Positions 5,251 to 5,662 of a stretch of 5,662 nucleotides of DNA are shown here, one piece after another. The number at the start of each line of letters is the position of its first letter. Position 1 is the stretch's first letter. The stretch is from NCBI GenBank assembly GCA_903929845.1, contig CAIYWF010000030.1:1-5662 (forward strand), written 5' to 3'. Under the pieces are notes generated by a model. It worked only from the letters and a program-made list of their open reading frames with translations, was not told the DNA's origin and ran no database searches. The translations under genes were made by a program, and so were the position numbers. This DNA comes from an uncultured Chlorobiaceae bacterium. Its GTDB lineage: Bacteria > Bacteroidota > Chlorobiia > Chlorobiales > Chlorobiaceae.

Positions 5251-5662
5251 TCAAGCGGTCAACACCTCATTCAATTCATCAATAATCGCCCCCATTCTCT
5301 CCCCGAAAAGCTGCCACATTTTACCCCGGCCGCCATGCGCGTCGAAGGGGGTGAGGTTGAGGTCGTCAGGCTCAATATGGATGCTGGAGGCAATGTGCTC
5401 TTTGATCATGCGCAGCCAGCTCATCTGCTCTTCGGTGAACTTTTCCCCGGCGCCTGAGTGCTGCCTGAACACCCACTCCTTGAAATTGGTGTCGACGGTT
5501 TTGTCGTACATGGTGAGTACGGGGTCGATGCCGGTGATGCGGCGGATGAGTGAGACGAGGGCGATGAGCTCGTTTTTCGGGCTGGTGCCGTTCACCTTTT
5601 CGAGTTGCTCGTAAGCGTGCCAGATGCGCATCGGGGCAAGGGCCGGTTTGTCGGCTTTGAGG
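5251..5662 (-). CDS. hsdR: Type I restriction enzyme R subunit HsdR, 3' end (partial)
   Basis: The minus-strand frame runs in from the right edge and ends at TGA (5251-5253). The 137 visible residues, starting LKADKPALAPMRIWHAYEQL, correspond to the C-terminal helical domain of type I restriction R subunits of the EcoEI type (PF08463). Typical traits are NELIALVSLIRRITGID, the FTEEQMSWLRMIKEHIASS segment, and the ending FDAHGGRGKMWQLFGERMG followed by IIDELNEVL. This domain contacts the methyltransferase complex in the full enzyme; the helicase and nuclease parts would lie outside the window. The segment is clearly richer in GC than the genes to its left, suggesting a different history. It ends 28 nt from the UPF0175 stop. 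A diverged copy of its last 60 nt exists at 1688-1750. No hsdM is seen in the window; an ATG at 5631 is internal and should not be taken as a start. Confidence 0.88.
   Translation of the reverse strand, partial: LKADKPALAPMRIWHAYEQLEKVNGTSPKNELIALVSLIRRITGIDPVLTMYDKTVDTNFKEWVFRQHSGAGEKFTEEQMSWLRMIKEHIASSIHIEPDDLNLTPFDAHGGRGKMWQLFGERMGAIIDELNEVLTA

Noticed and set aside
5219..5614. Plus-strand open frame of 131 codons after the UPF0175 gene as an intact toxin
   Set aside because: Beyond the first few codons it is antisense to hsdR, whose protein sequence is clearly the real one, and it lacks PIN-type acidic motifs.
1..5662. Template repeat or reverse transcriptase of a diversity-generating retroelement within the window
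   Set aside because: No second copy of the variable region with AAC-rich codons was found on either strand, and no frame shows reverse transcriptase motifs.
1..5662. CRISPR array, insertion sequence or phage attachment site
   Set aside because: No regularly spaced repeats, transposase frame, terminal inverted repeats or tRNA end was seen; the direct repeats present are gene fragments.

Overview
The window looks like an accessory, defence-type region of a bacterial chromosome. Gene content (type I restriction pieces, several toxin-antitoxin genes, a Fic protein, a DUF1566 surface-type protein), AT-leaning intergenic DNA and mostly absent Shine-Dalgarno sequences would suit a green sulfur bacterium (Chlorobium/Pelodictyon type). 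That assignment is a guess from style; no taxonomic marker gene is present.

Layout, left to right. At 1-62 a possible gene start leaves the left edge on the minus strand. A rho-independent terminator (82-112) closes a minus-strand pair: a DUF5131 (phage Gp37/Gp68, three-Cys) gene followed 6 nt later by a half-length type I specificity gene, hsdS. Just upstream of that pair (1688-1750) is a decayed scrap of an hsdR 3' end. Then come a PIN toxin with its antitoxin (1805-2520), a second degenerate copy of their junction (2551-2651), and a class II Fic protein (2756-3946) with repeated TTGCCGAT motifs at its 5' end. On the plus strand are a secreted DUF1566 protein (4187-4663) and a UPF0175 antitoxin (4962-5222) whose usual DUF3368 toxin is reduced to its first few codons. 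The right edge holds the 3' end of hsdR (5251-5662, minus).

The most interesting signal is the last third of the DUF1566 gene. Its residues follow the pattern of a diversity-generating retroelement (DGR) variable region: a run of codons that differ from AAC/AAT mainly at the first two positions, set in an invariant frame, with a sharp rise in GC and a hairpin just downstream. No reverse transcriptase or template repeat lies in the window, so the cognate retroelement would have to be elsewhere.

The second signal is architectural. Two hsdR 3' ends in the same orientation, about three quarters identical over 61-63 nt, bracket a 3.5-kb block of Fic, toxin-antitoxin and DUF1566 genes. Together with the truncated hsdS, the toxin stub beside hsdR and the duplicated toxin-antitoxin junction, this indicates repeated module exchange inside a type I restriction locus. 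No hsdM is visible.
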